Shown: positions 14,301 through 29,300 of the stretch, one piece after another
Layout of the letters: every line of letters starts with the position of its first letter
Position numbering within the stretch: position 1 is the first letter of the stretch
Assembly: GCA_028015205.1 (NCBI GenBank)
Contig: JAPWFG010000015.1
Location: 6,572,001 to 6,636,000, forward strand
Source of the DNA: Mytilisepta virgata
Taxonomy: Eukaryota > Mollusca > Bivalvia > Mytilida > Mytilidae
DNA: 64,000 nt
Reading direction: 5' to 3'
Translations under genes and position numbers: made by a program
Notes under the pieces: generated by a model
Told to the model about the DNA's origin: nothing
The model's input: only the letters and a program-made list of their open reading frames with translations
Database searches by the model: none

Positions 14301-17300
14301 AAATTTGAAATTCATCTCCCCTTTCTTCTATTTTTAGTAACAGCAGCTGTGTCGGTTGGAAGTCGGGGATGCTGGACATACATTTGCAAGGGGGCCACCC
14401 ACAGACCATTCCACAAAAGTTTGGTCCAAATTGGCGAAGTGGTTTCGGAAGAAAAGATCTTTAAAGGAAAGTTTTCTCCGGATGCTGTCTTTAAAGGGCA
14501 AAAATTCCTATAAGCGATCAATCAATGATTTTGGTCATATTAACTCATATTTAGATCTTACTTTGTTGAACATTTTTGCTGTTACAGTTTGTCTTTATCT
14601 ATAATAATATTCAAGATAATAGGCTAAAACTGCAAAATTTCCTTAAAATTAACAATTCATGGGTAATAACCCAACAAAGGCTTGACGGATTCGTCTGACA
14701 ATTTCACAGCAGGTAGATCTTGACATGATGAACATTTTTATCCCGTCAGTTTTGCTGTAAATTCTTTAGTTTTTGAGATATAAGCCAAAAACTGCAGTTT
14801 AACCTCTATGTTCTATTTTTAGCCATGGTGGTCATGTTTCTCAACGGACAAGAAAATAAAAAACAAATTTTATTCTAGATACCCTAAGGATCATTCAGAC
14901 TAAGTATAGCTGTAATTGGTTAAGTGGTTTCAGAGGAGAAGATCTTTGAAAAAGTTTACGATGGACAGACGACGGATGCCAAGTGATGGCAAAAGCTCAC
15001 ATCCTTTTAGGACAGGTGAGCTAATAATCAGGTTGAAAACTGTCATTGTATACCACAAAGAAAGTAAGTAAAACAACCATATATATTTTACAACTTACTT
15101 GGCATAATGCACCATTCCTGCATGGATTGCTAGCACAAGCACCTGAATTGGGTCCCTGCTGAACACAACCACTGGCCCCTACACCATTTCCTACATAACC
15201 TTGATGACAGGTACACACTCTTCCTCCAAACCCTTAAAAAAAATAATGCCTAAGGCCATGTAAAAAAAATCATTAGATTCTCAGGCCATTGAGGCAGGGC
15301 GGCTCTTTTTTTTTTATTATTATTTTCAAATTCAATCTTCGACCTCCCAATGAAAGCGTCGGCGGTTAGCCCTGAAATTTTCCAAAGGCTGCTTCATCGT
15401 TCGTTTTAATCGATTCCAGCAACTCCCCCAATGTGCACTCCGTCATGTAATCACAATGTATCGTCCATGGTATGACGGTTTTTCCTCCAGAGAGGACTTG
15501 GCATGACACTAAAGATGATGCCATGCTGACGGATGTTTAACAAACAATGTATATTTAAATCACGACACCACGTGATAAAGCGTGTTTACGAAAACGTTTT
15601 GCTGATTAAGATCGCGATCCTAAAAATTACCGGTAACGGAAACAGACGCGAAAAAGTTCCGGGCAGGACTCGGAACTGCCGATTTTTAATTTTATTTTTC
15701 GTATGATAAAAAACAACGAATGCGGCGGGTTTAAGGGACACGCGGCGGGGCCTGAGAAGCTAATAATATATTTTTTTTGGCCTAAATTAATACATGTACT
15801 ATAAGGTTACTCTGGTTCAATTCCTACCCTGGATAAAAATTTCTAACAAATTTGAAATTTATCTTCTACTGTAATTTGAATTGGATATGCTAGTCCATCA
15901 GATGAGGACAAAATATGGCTGTTTCGTATTAAAGGAGAGCAATATCTTTGCCACATGCACTTTCCATGACTATTTTAAGTGAAGGCTATGGTAAAATGGA
16001 GTAAAAAGGGTCACACTTGTACATACCAAATGAAAATCAGTCTAAGTTTGTATAAGTTGTTTCCACATCCACTATGAAAAAGCAAGTTTATAAAAACTTG
16101 AACTGACCTCTTTAACTGTCAGTATTATTGTTCAGAAGTTTGACCTTCCCGATTCTTCACAAAAAAAACCCAACTCATTTATGTCTAATTTTAGTAATGA
16201 CTGGCTTATGACACTCTGATGAGGGAAGAATACTAGTTGAAATTATTGCCCTCAAGTTGGATCAAATTTATTTGAGATTGATGCAACCGATGCCTTTTCC
16301 ACAAAAGTTTATCTTTCATGTAACAATATCAGAATATCTGGAAATCCCTTCAAAAACACTTGAATACACGACTTTTTCATTTTTATTGTTTTTTATTTAT
16401 TAGATTAATATTATTCTGTGCAAGTATTATGTTTTTTTCTTTAGTTGGGGTTTTATGCTGTTTTCAACACATTTGGCTATTTCGTGGCAGCCAGTTTTTA
16501 TTGGTGGAGTAAGCCGGAGTATCCGGAGAGAACCATCGACCTTCGACAATCCTTGTCAATTTAGATCAGAGTGAAAACACCCCACCAAAGGTGAGATCCG
16601 AAAACCTAAGTGTTGACAGGCTAGTGATCATTAGTAGTCATGACGAACCACCTAGACCACTCGGCCACCGAGACCACGCAAGTATTATGGTGGGTTATAA
16701 TATCAGAAAAGAATTTCCACCAAAAGAAATCAATCTTTCACAGATGTGTTAAGTATCCAAAGAAGCATTTTAAACTTGTAATTTTCTATTTTTAAACATT
16801 AATTTTACCTTGATTTTCTGAACAAACAGCCATAGGATGGCATCCTCCATTATTGTTTCCACATAATCCAACCCAAGTACATGTGACACCGTCTCCTTGG
16901 TAACCTAAAATAAATGTGCTGTCATTTCAATTCATTTAGTATACAATAAAAACTTTTACAACCAAATGGATTTTCCATCCACAGTACATGTGACCCCATC
17001 TCCTTGGTAACTAAAACTAAATGTGCATCCATTTCAAGAAATTTAGTATAAATCAAGATGTCTGACAACAACACTGATTTTCCTGTATCAGTAATTAGTG
17101 CCACACATCCACTGTACATTACCTAACAAATAATCAGATCTTCTTCATTTTCAAGTTTTGGCAATTTCCAACAAATTTTGACATCAAGTACAGCTTCGAT
17201 TGAAAGTTCATGGATAGACAAAAAAATTCATAACACACTCCAGCAAGATAAAAAACCATCAAAGAGTTTGAGAAAATGAAGATCTGAACAATGAAAACAA

Positions 17301-20300
17301 TTGTTATATAAAGACTTTCATGTCAGTTTAAAATAACCAATGTATTCCAGTTTGGGCAATAGAGAATCCCATTATATTTCTGTATTTGGGCAGATTATCT
17401 CATTCATTTCTATACCTGCAGGACAAGGACCACATCTTCTTGATCCACGAGTATTGACACATTCCACTCGTGGTACGACAGAACATCCACCATTGTTGTT
17501 GGCACACTCATTAATATCGGTACATGAAAACCCATTTCCGACATAACCTGATGGACATTGCCCACAGTGGAATGTTCCTGGAAGATTGATACATGGAACT
17601 TGTGGATCGGTGGAACAAGCATTTGGTCTCTCTGAACATTCGTCCACATCCACAACACAGGCAGGATCTGATCCCGACTTTTTCCACCCAGCATCACATA
17701 TACATGTGTACTTTGGCTGAAATCAGTAATATTTCTATCTATATTTTTTTTGTACACACAGCTTAAATCTAAAACAATTTTTCAACTAACATTTATGGTA
17801 TCCAGACATTATCATGGCTTAACTTGTATTTCTTTTTTGACCAAAAATGGTCTTATCCAAACTTTTAAAAGAAGAAGTTGTGTTGATACATCTTTCTCAA
17901 GTTAAAACACTTTTTATTGTTTGTATGCTTGTCCATGAATCTGAAGTTCGGTATACTGTATTTCCAATGATTGCCGAGGTCACCGTCATTGCATTATATG
18001 GAACTTTTGTAGGACATTTTGACATAATCATAAAAAAGATGAATAAATTCAGACACGAAATTCCATAATGTAAGCCTGATAAAAAATTTAAAATGTTGTT
18101 AAAAACAGCCTGTATAGTGAAACAAGAGGCTCAGTGGGCTGAGCCTGTATCGCTCACATGGTCATTTTGTTTCACGGACCGGGAAGATTTATGCAAACTT
18201 TGTAAAGGACCTTCCATAGATGCTCCATACCTAAAATCAGTTCATTTGGCTTTACGATTTCAGAGACGATGTTTTAAATTTCCACCAATCAGAACAATGT
18301 AAATGCTCATGGCAGCCATTTTGATTCACGGACCAGGATGATTTTACATTTGGACCAATCAGAACATGAAAATGCTAATGGCGGCCATTTTGTTTCACCG
18401 ACCGGGATGATTTATGCAAACTTTGTAAAGGACCTTCCATAGATGCTCCATACCAAAAATCAGTTTATTTGGCTTTACGGTTTCAAAGAAGAAGTTTTCA
18501 ATTTGGACTAATCAGAACATGTAAATGCTAATGGTGGCCATTTTGTTTGACGGACCGGAACGATTTATCCAAACTTTGTAAAGGACCTTCCATAAAAGCT
18601 TCAGTTCAATAGGTCCACGTGTTTCAAAGGAGAAGATGAAAATGTAAAAGTTTACAGACGGACAGACGAAAGACGACGGACGACGGACGCCAAGTGATGC
18701 TTAAAGCTCACATGTCCTTTTAGGACAGGTGAGTTTAAAACAATGATAAAGGTCGGTGAGCTGTCGAATGGGCAATAAAGTAAATAAACCAAAAGCAAAA
18801 ATGACAAAAAATCAAAACAACAATAAAAAGATAAAAGGATAAACATAAATTTGTGAATACGTATACATCTTTGATATTATCCACATTAAAACTGAAAACC
18901 TACACATACAAACAAACAAACCAATCAACATCAAATAAAAGGCTATGTTCTCTCCCAATTTAACTTTGGTGAATCAATAACTTAACATTGATTAATATTT
19001 CATCTCTGCAAAAACTATTATTATAACCGAGATATCGAAAAATATCTAACCATAGTCAAGTTAGGAAGAGTTACTCAAAAGGTAGTTGGGACAAAATAAT
19101 TATACTCATTAACATCAATGCAATATTTATCATAATCCTATATATACCATGTTTGGTTGTGTACGCTGTACATTTACACAGGTTCCATGGCCACACATCT
19201 CCTGATTGGAGGCTCCCGTACAATCATCATGTCTCTCTGTACACCGTACACCATGCCAATTAGCTGTACATTGGCATCTAAACAATAAAAATAGAGAATA
19301 ATTTACCCAGAGTAAAGATTGTGAGTTAAAAAATTTTTGTGTGTGTATTTTTTCTACTTAGACTGACAGAGTAGACATGAAGCAATGACACATTGAGAAC
19401 GTTAGGTATGATACACACACAAGATCAGTATAAAATGGTCATGGATGAGATTTTACTTGATTAGAGGTCAGATTTCGAAAATTAACATGGAATTTTTAAC
19501 ATTGGAAATTTTATGTTGAAATTTCATAGGAATGCAAACATTCAAGCATTGTTAGGACAGAATCGAGAAGATAGCATGTGTATGCAGATATTTCAATGTG
19601 TTGTATTTACTTAAAATTATCAATGAGAAAACATGTTGGATTATCTACCCATACCAAGTAAAATGGGTTTCAAGGGAGATAAAGACAGTTTAAAGTGACA
19701 TTTCATATTAAATTACTTGTATCTTCTTCCAATAGTTGGTAACTTGCAACAAAATCATGTAATACATGTAGTTTACAAATAGAAAACTTTATAAGTGACA
19801 CATGAAATGTAGGACCCTTCATCAGCCTCTGATATTACTATCAGTATCTGCTTACATGATCCTAACATTAGTTTTAATTTGTTCTTCTCAGACCTATTTC
19901 TGACAGCTTTGAAAGAAAAAGGTCAGAACTGATACTTCGTCATCCATTTCACAACCTATAACAAAGGACATCCAAAAGACGAATTTAGGCTTTAAAGTGG
20001 AAAAAGCAGGTCTGTGTTATGTTCAATTGTTGTTTGCTATCGCGGGCTGTTTCTGTTCACTGAGAAAAGAGGTATACATACTGAACCAGAAGCCATATTA
20101 AACTGCATGCTTAGAAAAAGAATTATGCCGAAAAACTGAATAGAAACAATGATGTTTATAATTTTTTTTAATTCCTATTCAACTTCAGAATTTTTCCATA
20201 TTTGGATTGTTGGTGTCTTCCATTAAAACAAAATAAACAATGGAACCTTACCATTAAGTAAGAAACTTATAACTTACCTAAATCCTCCAACAGTATTAAC

Positions 20301-23300
20301 ACATGTGGCACCATTCTGACAGCCTAGATCAGTTCCTGCATAAATTCCACATTCATTGACATCCTGTTCACATGTCACACCCTATAATTAGTATAAACAT
20401 TGGATCATTAATTTGATGTATTGTACAACAATCATAAACATGATTGAAACACACCTATCACAGGAATGATTAATCATCCTACAATCATAAACAAAAACCC
20501 AAATCATATTCTCTTGACCATATATTGTTTATTTTAATGCCTGTTATAAATTGAATGGGGTGATATTGGTGTATTGGGGTTGATATGGGATGTGATATTA
20601 AAAACCCATATGATATTCTATATTTATGAGTGTGGGGGTAATCTATTTCTGCTAAGACCGTATATCTTAAGTTTTTTTGTTTGTTTGTTTAGTTGGGGTT
20701 TAACACCGTTTTCAGCACATTTGGTTATTTCGCGGCAGCCAGTTTTTATTGGTGGAGAAAGTCGGAGTACCCGGAGAGAACCACCGACCTTTGGTAGGAA
20801 AATTGGCAATTCTTGTCAATTAAGGTGGGAGTCGAACACACCCCCCCACAGATGAGATTCGAACTCACAACCACAGTGTTGACAGGCTAGTGATCATTAG
20901 TTGTCATGACGAACTACCTAGACCACTCGGCCACCGAGGCCCCCTTAGGTTTTTTTCAACATACTAATATCCTATACAATTCCTAGACAGAGGCCCCCTT
21001 AGGTTTTTTTCAACATACTAGTATCCTATACAATTCCTAGACAGAGGCCCCCTTAGGTTTTTTTCAACATACTAGTATCCTATACAATTCCTAGACAGAG
21101 GCCCCCTTAGGTTTTTTTCAACATACTAGTATCCTATACAATTCCTAGACAGAGGCCCCCTTAGGTTTTTTTCAACATACTAGTATCCTATACAATTCAT
21201 GTAATAACTAATTTTCAGACAACATGCAGTCAATACAAGTTAAATGATAGATTATCTTCCACCCTTACTTCAGTCTTCACGAATTTTGTTGGAACGTCGG
21301 ACAATTCCAAGGAGATTGGGACTGGTCGTCCCAAATTTTCAACATTCCCGGCCCGAAATTCCGACATTGGTTTGAAAATTAAAATCGCAATTGAAACATC
21401 CGGGTCATTCAAATGTTTGTAAATGTCAGCTAATTTTTTTTCAGTCCAGCAAATCTAACGTTGTTGCCTGAATAAATGTCCAGAAAAATCTCTGAAAAAA
21501 TGATGATAAAATACTGATGCATATAATCCCTTTTTTGTGTTGGCCATCAAAAACAAATAAAATAGCAAAAACAATTTGTTTTCATTGAACAGAAATGGTA
21601 GCAATGAAATGAACAACTACTTTACTGTAAACGGACACAAAAAATTTCCAAACACCTTATTCTTGAAAAATAAGATATGGGGAGGCTTAAATTTTGAGGG
21701 GTGGGCAAGAATGATTTTTCCTAACATTACTTGTGAGAATATATCTTGTTACTTTATATAACCCACTTAAGAAAAGATCAATTTATTAAAAACATGACAT
21801 CACTTGATGGTATTTTTCTTCTTGATCAAATAACAGTTAAGTTCTATGACTTACCCTTGTTTTCATAAAGATAAATATTAACCATCCAATATCAAAATAC
21901 ACAAGCATAGCCATGATAAAAGCAACATAAAATCCTATCCAATTATCTTGACAACACGAAAGCATTAGTTTTTTGGCTCTGATATCTTTATATCAGATAA
22001 ATGTGTTTGCTTGGGCTCCTTATGATTTGACAAAGATGCAATTTTAATTAATTTTCCATTAAGTATGTCACTCCACCCTCAAATAACTTGTCTTAAGACA
22101 GGTACTGCAATTTGATACTCTAAAACATTTTTATTCTTTATAAAGTAAAATGGTCTTAAATATATTTAAATGATGCAATTCTATTTAAAATCTTGCTTTG
22201 GTATTACATCTTGAAAATAATACTGTTGTTGTAATATTTTACACAATCAATGTTTCATGGACATATGTACATGACAAAGTTTGACAGATAAGAATGTTTC
22301 TTCAAAATAAAGTTCTTTAAATAATAAAACACTGGTCCATTAACACCACTTTTTAGACATAAAAAGTTTACACAGTATATGAAGAATATCAGTGAACTTG
22401 AGCCAAATGATCTAAAATAAATAGATTTGCTACCATTTTGACTTTGAATTTCCTAATATTAAGAAATTCATTCAAATTATCTTGACCATAGACAAACTGA
22501 TTTTCACTTATGTTAGCCGAAATCTGTTCCTTCAACTCACAGCTATCTCAAACTTCATACAGAATTTAAACTTATCTGAAATAATTGATTTTCAAGTATC
22601 AGTAACCTTGATGTCTCACCTTTATATCAAAATGGCTCTTGTCCGATCACCACACATTCAACCATTTTACTTCAGGCAGACAAGAGAATCTAAATGCGGC
22701 CTTTTCAGCATACATTTGTAACTGGTTGTGACAACATTGTCCAGTATCTTGAATCTCTCAATTAAAGGGCTCATACAATTAAACCATCTACATACTTAAT
22801 ACAAGTTTCTAAATTAAATATAGGTTTAAAGGGAATTAAATCATATTTAAGAAGCACAAATTTAAACTTAATATTACATTATCATACTCAATGGTCATAG
22901 GTTAACGGCAATGTGGGCTAAAAAGACATACCTGCCATGCTTCCGGACACCAACATGTATATTTATTGTAGCCATCAATACAGGTTCCACCATGTCGACA
23001 TGGATTACTACTACACTCATCAATCGCCAGAGTCTGCAGATGGAAAAAAAATATAGATACATTGTGTCTTTGTTGATAAAGCTAAAATATTACTCTGAAG
23101 CTTAATAATTATGTAGAACTTTTAAAAGGAATAAAATAAATAGTAAAGGACAAAAAGGATAAATTTTTTATGCAAAATCCTAAGACGGAATCAAAACAAA
23201 CAGTGCCTTTATTGATGTTGCCTCACTTTAGACAAAAGAAGATGGTATGATTTCAGCCATTATTTGGCCCCGACATGAAAAATATAAATTTAAGATTTCA

Positions 23301-26300
23301 GGTTCGAATTTGTATAATTTTTATTATATAATGATCGAATGTTCACAATCTATCAATCATTCTATAAAAAACTTTCCGTTCATGCAACAGCGGCATCATG
23401 ATTGTCTGCAAAATCAAGGATTTGAAGAAAAGGGAGTGTTTTCACAGATGTTGGTCATAACAACTACGAGCAACAGCCTCGCCTGAAAAGATTTTTTAAT
23501 AAAATGTTTGTCTGATATAAAGACACATTTTATTGAAATAGCTTTTTGGGTTTTGGGCAAGGCTGTTGCTCATATCAAAATTTTAATTCAAAGGTCCAAA
23601 AATGAATGAAATTTAGTGTTTTTAATTCATTTTTTGAAAGCATATTGCTATTATTCAAGAAATTTCTTGTTGAAAACAAAACAGTTTCCTTAAAATGCAA
23701 CATTTTAAGAGTACATGTACTTAATTTTAGCTGAGAGTACTTTTTTATTAATTTTTAATTGGGAATTGGAGGAGCAAAACATTAGGCCAAATCATACCAT
23801 TTCCTTTGGCCTTCATTTTTCAGAATATGTGACCTTTCAACATCACTATTTGCTCCATGCAGTCCTTATATCAAATTTTGCATTAAATTTAAAAAGTCTG
23901 TTTTATCTCTTTTATAACAGGTTCTGACACTTCATGTTTGTCTGGGAAAGGGGAGATAACTGAATTTTACAGAGTGTCAATTATTTACCTGTTGGAGATT
24001 CCTCAAATTTCGTCTTACTGTGTTTATCTATGTTAAAAACAAAATACAATATATTATTCCAAACAGAAGCACACAAAAATATTAAATGATTGGCTATAAT
24101 CTAATGCCACAATGGTTATATCACAGACACAGCCAGGGACATAAGACTTAGTATAGAAATTTTCAAAACAAAAAACTAACACATAGTAACTCCTTTCCAA
24201 TTACAGTTTAACACGGTAAATGTAATAAACCTATCTGAGCAGGATTATCATAATTTGTTATGCAATATACATTTTCACTGGATGACCATGAAAATCAATT
24301 ACTAAATTGATGCCATGAGAGCTGATGACAAGTGTTAAGTGCCTCTTCACGATTTTGAAAATTTTATTTTTTCCATAAAATTAATACTTTTGCATTAGGA
24401 TACAAATTTTTCTTCCAATATTGCTGGCAAATATTTGTGATTTGAAAATTGCAAATATCTGTTTACTGACTTTGCTAATAAGTTGTCACCAAACAAGATG
24501 TGCAACTGTCAAATTAACAACTAAAGCTGGCAAATATTAATATAAAGCCTAAATTACCGGTAAAGCATTGGATAATATAAAATGAACTTTGGAATGAAAT
24601 TATGCAAATATACGTGAACAAATTTTTCAGCCATAATTTTACATATATCTATCAGTAAAACATTCGAAACCGTGTTTGGAGTCAAAGGACCACCCAAACA
24701 GCTTTCAATCCCCAAACAATTTGTCAAAACTATTAACTGGATTTTTTGTTCAATAATCAGTTAAAAATGCCAATATCTGAAATAATTACCCTTATGTAAA
24801 CACCACTGGTCCTATTTTGTCGTCTATGATATCTCCTCACCTGTCGACCAATCAGAAGAAATAAAATTTAGTAACAACCAACCAGAACCAATTTCAACCT
24901 TTCATTGATGCACCATGCACAAGATGCACTACATCAGTAAATCCATATATGGTATAATTACATTCAAATAAGAATGGATAAAACATCTAGCAGAACTGTC
25001 AAAAAATAACCTTCAGCAGCAAACTGGGATAATATAGAGCATTTGTCTCCAAAAATGACCTAGCACCCCAACTGGGAATAAAAAACCCATAACACTTGGT
25101 ACAGTAGTCCACCATTCTACCAATTGACCTAAAAGTTTTCTCCACAAGCACAGCATAAGGAGGGTCCTTATAAACCTGTATTTTTATATCTTCGGTGTTC
25201 CTAAGGGAAGCCTTGTTACAAAACAAACTGATAGCTAGGAACCAGAGGAGATTCAGAAAATGGTCTCAGCAGAAAATCATAGTGAAGGGTATGTTACCAA
25301 TAATATTGTACTGGGGCAAGTTAAAAACAAAACAATAGAGTTTCGAAGAAAAAATGTCTCTGTTAACTTTTCATGCTTTCGTAGGGGAATTAAAACAAAA
25401 TCAAATAAGAAGGTGAAAAGAAGCTGTATGACAACAAAACCGATTTTACTTCATCACGGTTTTTAGCCACCTGCTCACTCCAAACCAAACTTTGAAGTTA
25501 ATTACCAGCAAACTCAAACTGACTCAAAAGAACAACTATCCTATTGTTTCATTGTTTCAGCCAAACGAGAATATTTGGCCATGGAAACAATGCAATCACC
25601 AATTAATGCAATAAAACTATTCGACTTACTTCCTCAATCTGGCTGTTAAAATCCTGTTCTTCAATAGATTCAACCTATGTATAAATTGGAAATATATAGA
25701 TACATGCATATATAGATAATATTTTATCTAATACTATATGTACAATACAAGGGGGATAACTGAAATGTTCATGCTTTTTTATTATTTTCTACATGCTCTG
25801 AACAAATTATATGTATATATAATAATAGAAGCAGTAGATTGCCTGTACTGCTCACATGGAAAATTCAAGCAACATGGTTTCCAGAAAAAAATTTAAGAAT
25901 CTAACAAACAAACACTTATCTTAACTTCAGTTATATTTTTCCCATATTTTTGTTTAGTTCACATTTTTAATCTTTTTTCTGTTCCTAGTAATGATGGTTA
26001 TACTAAAGCTTTCTGAACAAAATATGGACCATTAAAGACCACTTCAAAATAATTTTGTAATAATCCCGCATTAGTTTCAAAACCTGTTTTTAAAACATTT
26101 TATGCTGATTATTCTATTATTTAATTTTCATTGATTATACTTACCAACAAAATTAAGGAAATTAATTCCGCAATGAAAATCTCTACTTTTAAGGCAAATA
26201 TGTGTCGAGGGTTGATAAGGAAATATGGAAAATGCCATGTCATAATCTATTTAAAACATATTTTCAGGCCTAAGAAAAGAATCAGAATATAATTTCAAAT

Positions 26301-29300
26301 GGAATTTTTTTTAACAAAAATATCAAAGAAAGAATTTCATTTAACTGAATTAAGAATATAAGTAAATGTGGATTTTTTAGGGCAAATATGCACTTTCGGG
26401 GGCATATATGGATTTTCGAGGGAAAATATGGATTTTAAGGCAAATATATGGATCAAGGGCAAAGATTGGACACCCCTTTCCAGTCATATCTGTCATGCAA
26501 AATCATATGTATTACTACTAAATATGTGATAAAGTGTTATATTATGCCATGCAAATATGTAAATAAAAAGGTCAACACAAAAAATATATAAAAACATATT
26601 GTCTCATACATACATTCACAAAAATTCCCATAATCCAGAGAATGATGTTTTAATAATTTAAACTAGGCATCAAGGAGATGGAATCCATCTCTGTGGGCCC
26701 CACCGTTAATCACTTGTGGTCAAATTAGATCCCACATTTGATCTTGACCTTTGACATAGAAATCTAAACAATAACCGTGACACCCCTTTTGACAGTGGTG
26801 AAAACCATGCAAAGTATCCTCACTTAACTTCAAACCATTCTCAAGTTATAGATCAGACACGATCTTTACCATAGGATATGGAGTTCTCAGCTTTGATCTT
26901 GACCTTTGACCTACAGAGTTGTAGATATATTATGACAAACCCTCTGGTGCTAGTGAATATCCATGCCAAGTATAAACTTTGAAATGATAAAGGTTCTCAA
27001 GATATAGAGCGGCCATAATTTGTTCCAGACAGACAGACTGATCACTATAGGGGGCCATAATAACATCAATGTATATGCAAAACAAAAATCAATGTTGACA
27101 ATTACATCTGGAAACAATACCAATCTTCATCATTTTTTACAAATATTTTGTTTTAAGATTTATTGTTTTTTTAAAGTAATATTAATTTCATACTTTACGA
27201 ATGGCTTGTTTAAAGAAAAAACATGTATTATTATTTACAACTTATAAAAATACGATATCTGCAGACTCAGAAATGAATGCATGCATTTTGTGCAAAACAG
27301 ACAATAAATTTTAATCAATTTGCTTTGTCACTATTAAATTATAACAAAATTTATTTGTTTGAAAAGCATACAATCATGTATAAGACATGTATCTTTCTCT
27401 TGATTTAAAATCTGTAGTTGTCCATTTTTTTATTTAACTGACAAAAAACATCTTTGCTAACCAAATATCATGAATCGCTTCTCTCCTATTCACCCTCGGC
27501 AGATTAAACCAGAATTTTGGGTCCATGCGGTACTGATCTTTATTTGATACAGCTGAGGCTAGCTGCTTCCAATCAGAATGCGTCATACACAGAATCATGC
27601 AATGATCACATGTCAATGTAACATACATTTAAAATATTGTCCCCCATGAAATATTGTTCGTCAGACAAAATTTCATATAAAATATTGTCTGTGGACACTA
27701 TTTCACAATGAAATACTGTCCAGGACAATATTTCATTATGAAATAGTGTCCTTGGCCATGAAATTTTGTCACCTCCTTCTGGAAATATTTCTCTGAAATT
27801 CTGTCCATTATAATACTCCACTATGATATAGTGTATGCGTCGTTGGTCAATAGTGGACGTCACTACTGTTAGATTTCGCCACTCAGGGTTTACAAATTCT
27901 GGTTTAATCTGCCAAGGGTGAAGAGAGAAGAGAAACGTAACCCTTGGCTAGTAAAGATGACCTACAAATGAGTTTTTCATTGCTTAAATACAAGCACTGT
28001 TACCTTCCTATTATTTACATTGGAAACCATTCCTTTGCTCTAGCATAGTATGTGGTTCTACCTTGCTTTTCGGTAGGACATTAATACACACAGACTATAT
28101 ATAACATTATGTAAATACTGAAACTTTACCCTTTGTCTTAAGCTGTTAAGCTGAGATGTTAGACGTGTTACTGATGTCTGAAGTTGTCCAGTAGAACTAA
28201 GACTTTGTTCTATTTGTGTAAGTCTGTTATTCAAACCTTGTTGCTGTAATAAAATAAAAATAAAGAAAATTTTAAAGCTGTAAATTACTAATATAACTGC
28301 CAGTAAGGTACCCCTTGTTTTCAAAGATTCATTTCAGTTACGGTGAAAAAGAAATTTATCTAACACCCCGGCCTCCCTCCTCCATGACTCGCTTAAACTG
28401 CATAAACTTTAATTTTATGTTTTCAGATTTCAGTCCTAATCAAGTGTAATTTAACCAATACATGAACAAATGGTTTCTTTATAGAACTAATATCATTTTT
28501 CAAGACTGACCACATTCTCTATAGAAATAATTCTATTTGTCAGGACTTACCACATTCTCTACAGAAATAATTCTAACTCTTCAGGACTTACCACATTCTC
28601 TATAGAACTAATTCTATTTGTCAGATCTGTAAGTTGAGACAAAACCTGTCCTGTAGGCTGAAGGTTGTTCAGTCTTTGTTCCACCTCTGCCAATCTAGAC
28701 GCTAAATTGGAGGGTGTCTGAAAAAAAAATGAAAATATTGTGAACATGGTAACTTTGTATATCAAATTGATTTTTAAGTTCTTTCGGCTATTATTCAAAG
28801 TTTGATTATTCAGATTTACATTAAATATAAAAGTTTTTGTGGTAGATTGTTGTAAATTTATAAAATGTACTTCTAAACTTGCAGTTCCTTTGAATGAACT
28901 TAGTAGAACAGAGTGTCAATAAATGTTTAGATTGTTGTCTAAGTTTTAAATTTTAGGACACTTAAAATAAATTCTCTGGTTTACAGACAATTCGTTTCAT
29001 AAAAATGGAAAATTATGTAGGTAAGAAAATTATTTTTTTGGGGTTTAATTTCCTGTTAAAAGTTGCAAGGGATTTTCACTTCATTTTAGGTGTTTACTTT
29101 TACTACATACAAATCTAGTTTGAATCCATTCACTTCTACGTTTTAATTATATGTCCGTCCGTCCGTCCTCATTGTAAGCGCTATGACTCCTTCATTTATT
29201 TACAGATTATGATGAGACTTATATGGAAGCTGTGTTTTGGTGGCAGCTTAGATCAAGTCTAAATTCGAGTGCGGTTACATGATTTTTTGGCGGAATTATT

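Noticed and set aside
17410..17757. One-hundred-and-fifteen-residue frame opposite in phase to exon 11
   Set aside because: It overlaps the EGF exon in another frame of the same strand; the cysteine-rich frame is the real one.
20923..20942. Functional tRNA gene
   Set aside because: A and B boxes are present, but the sequence runs on into a SINE body and A-rich tail, and there is no complete cloverleaf.
20937..21198. CRISPR-like array
   Set aside because: Units are contiguous with no spacers, in a eukaryotic intron.
25260..25466. Sixty-eight-residue frame in intron 6
   Set aside because: Basic and low in structure, no recognisable motif, lies in a plain AT-rich intron.
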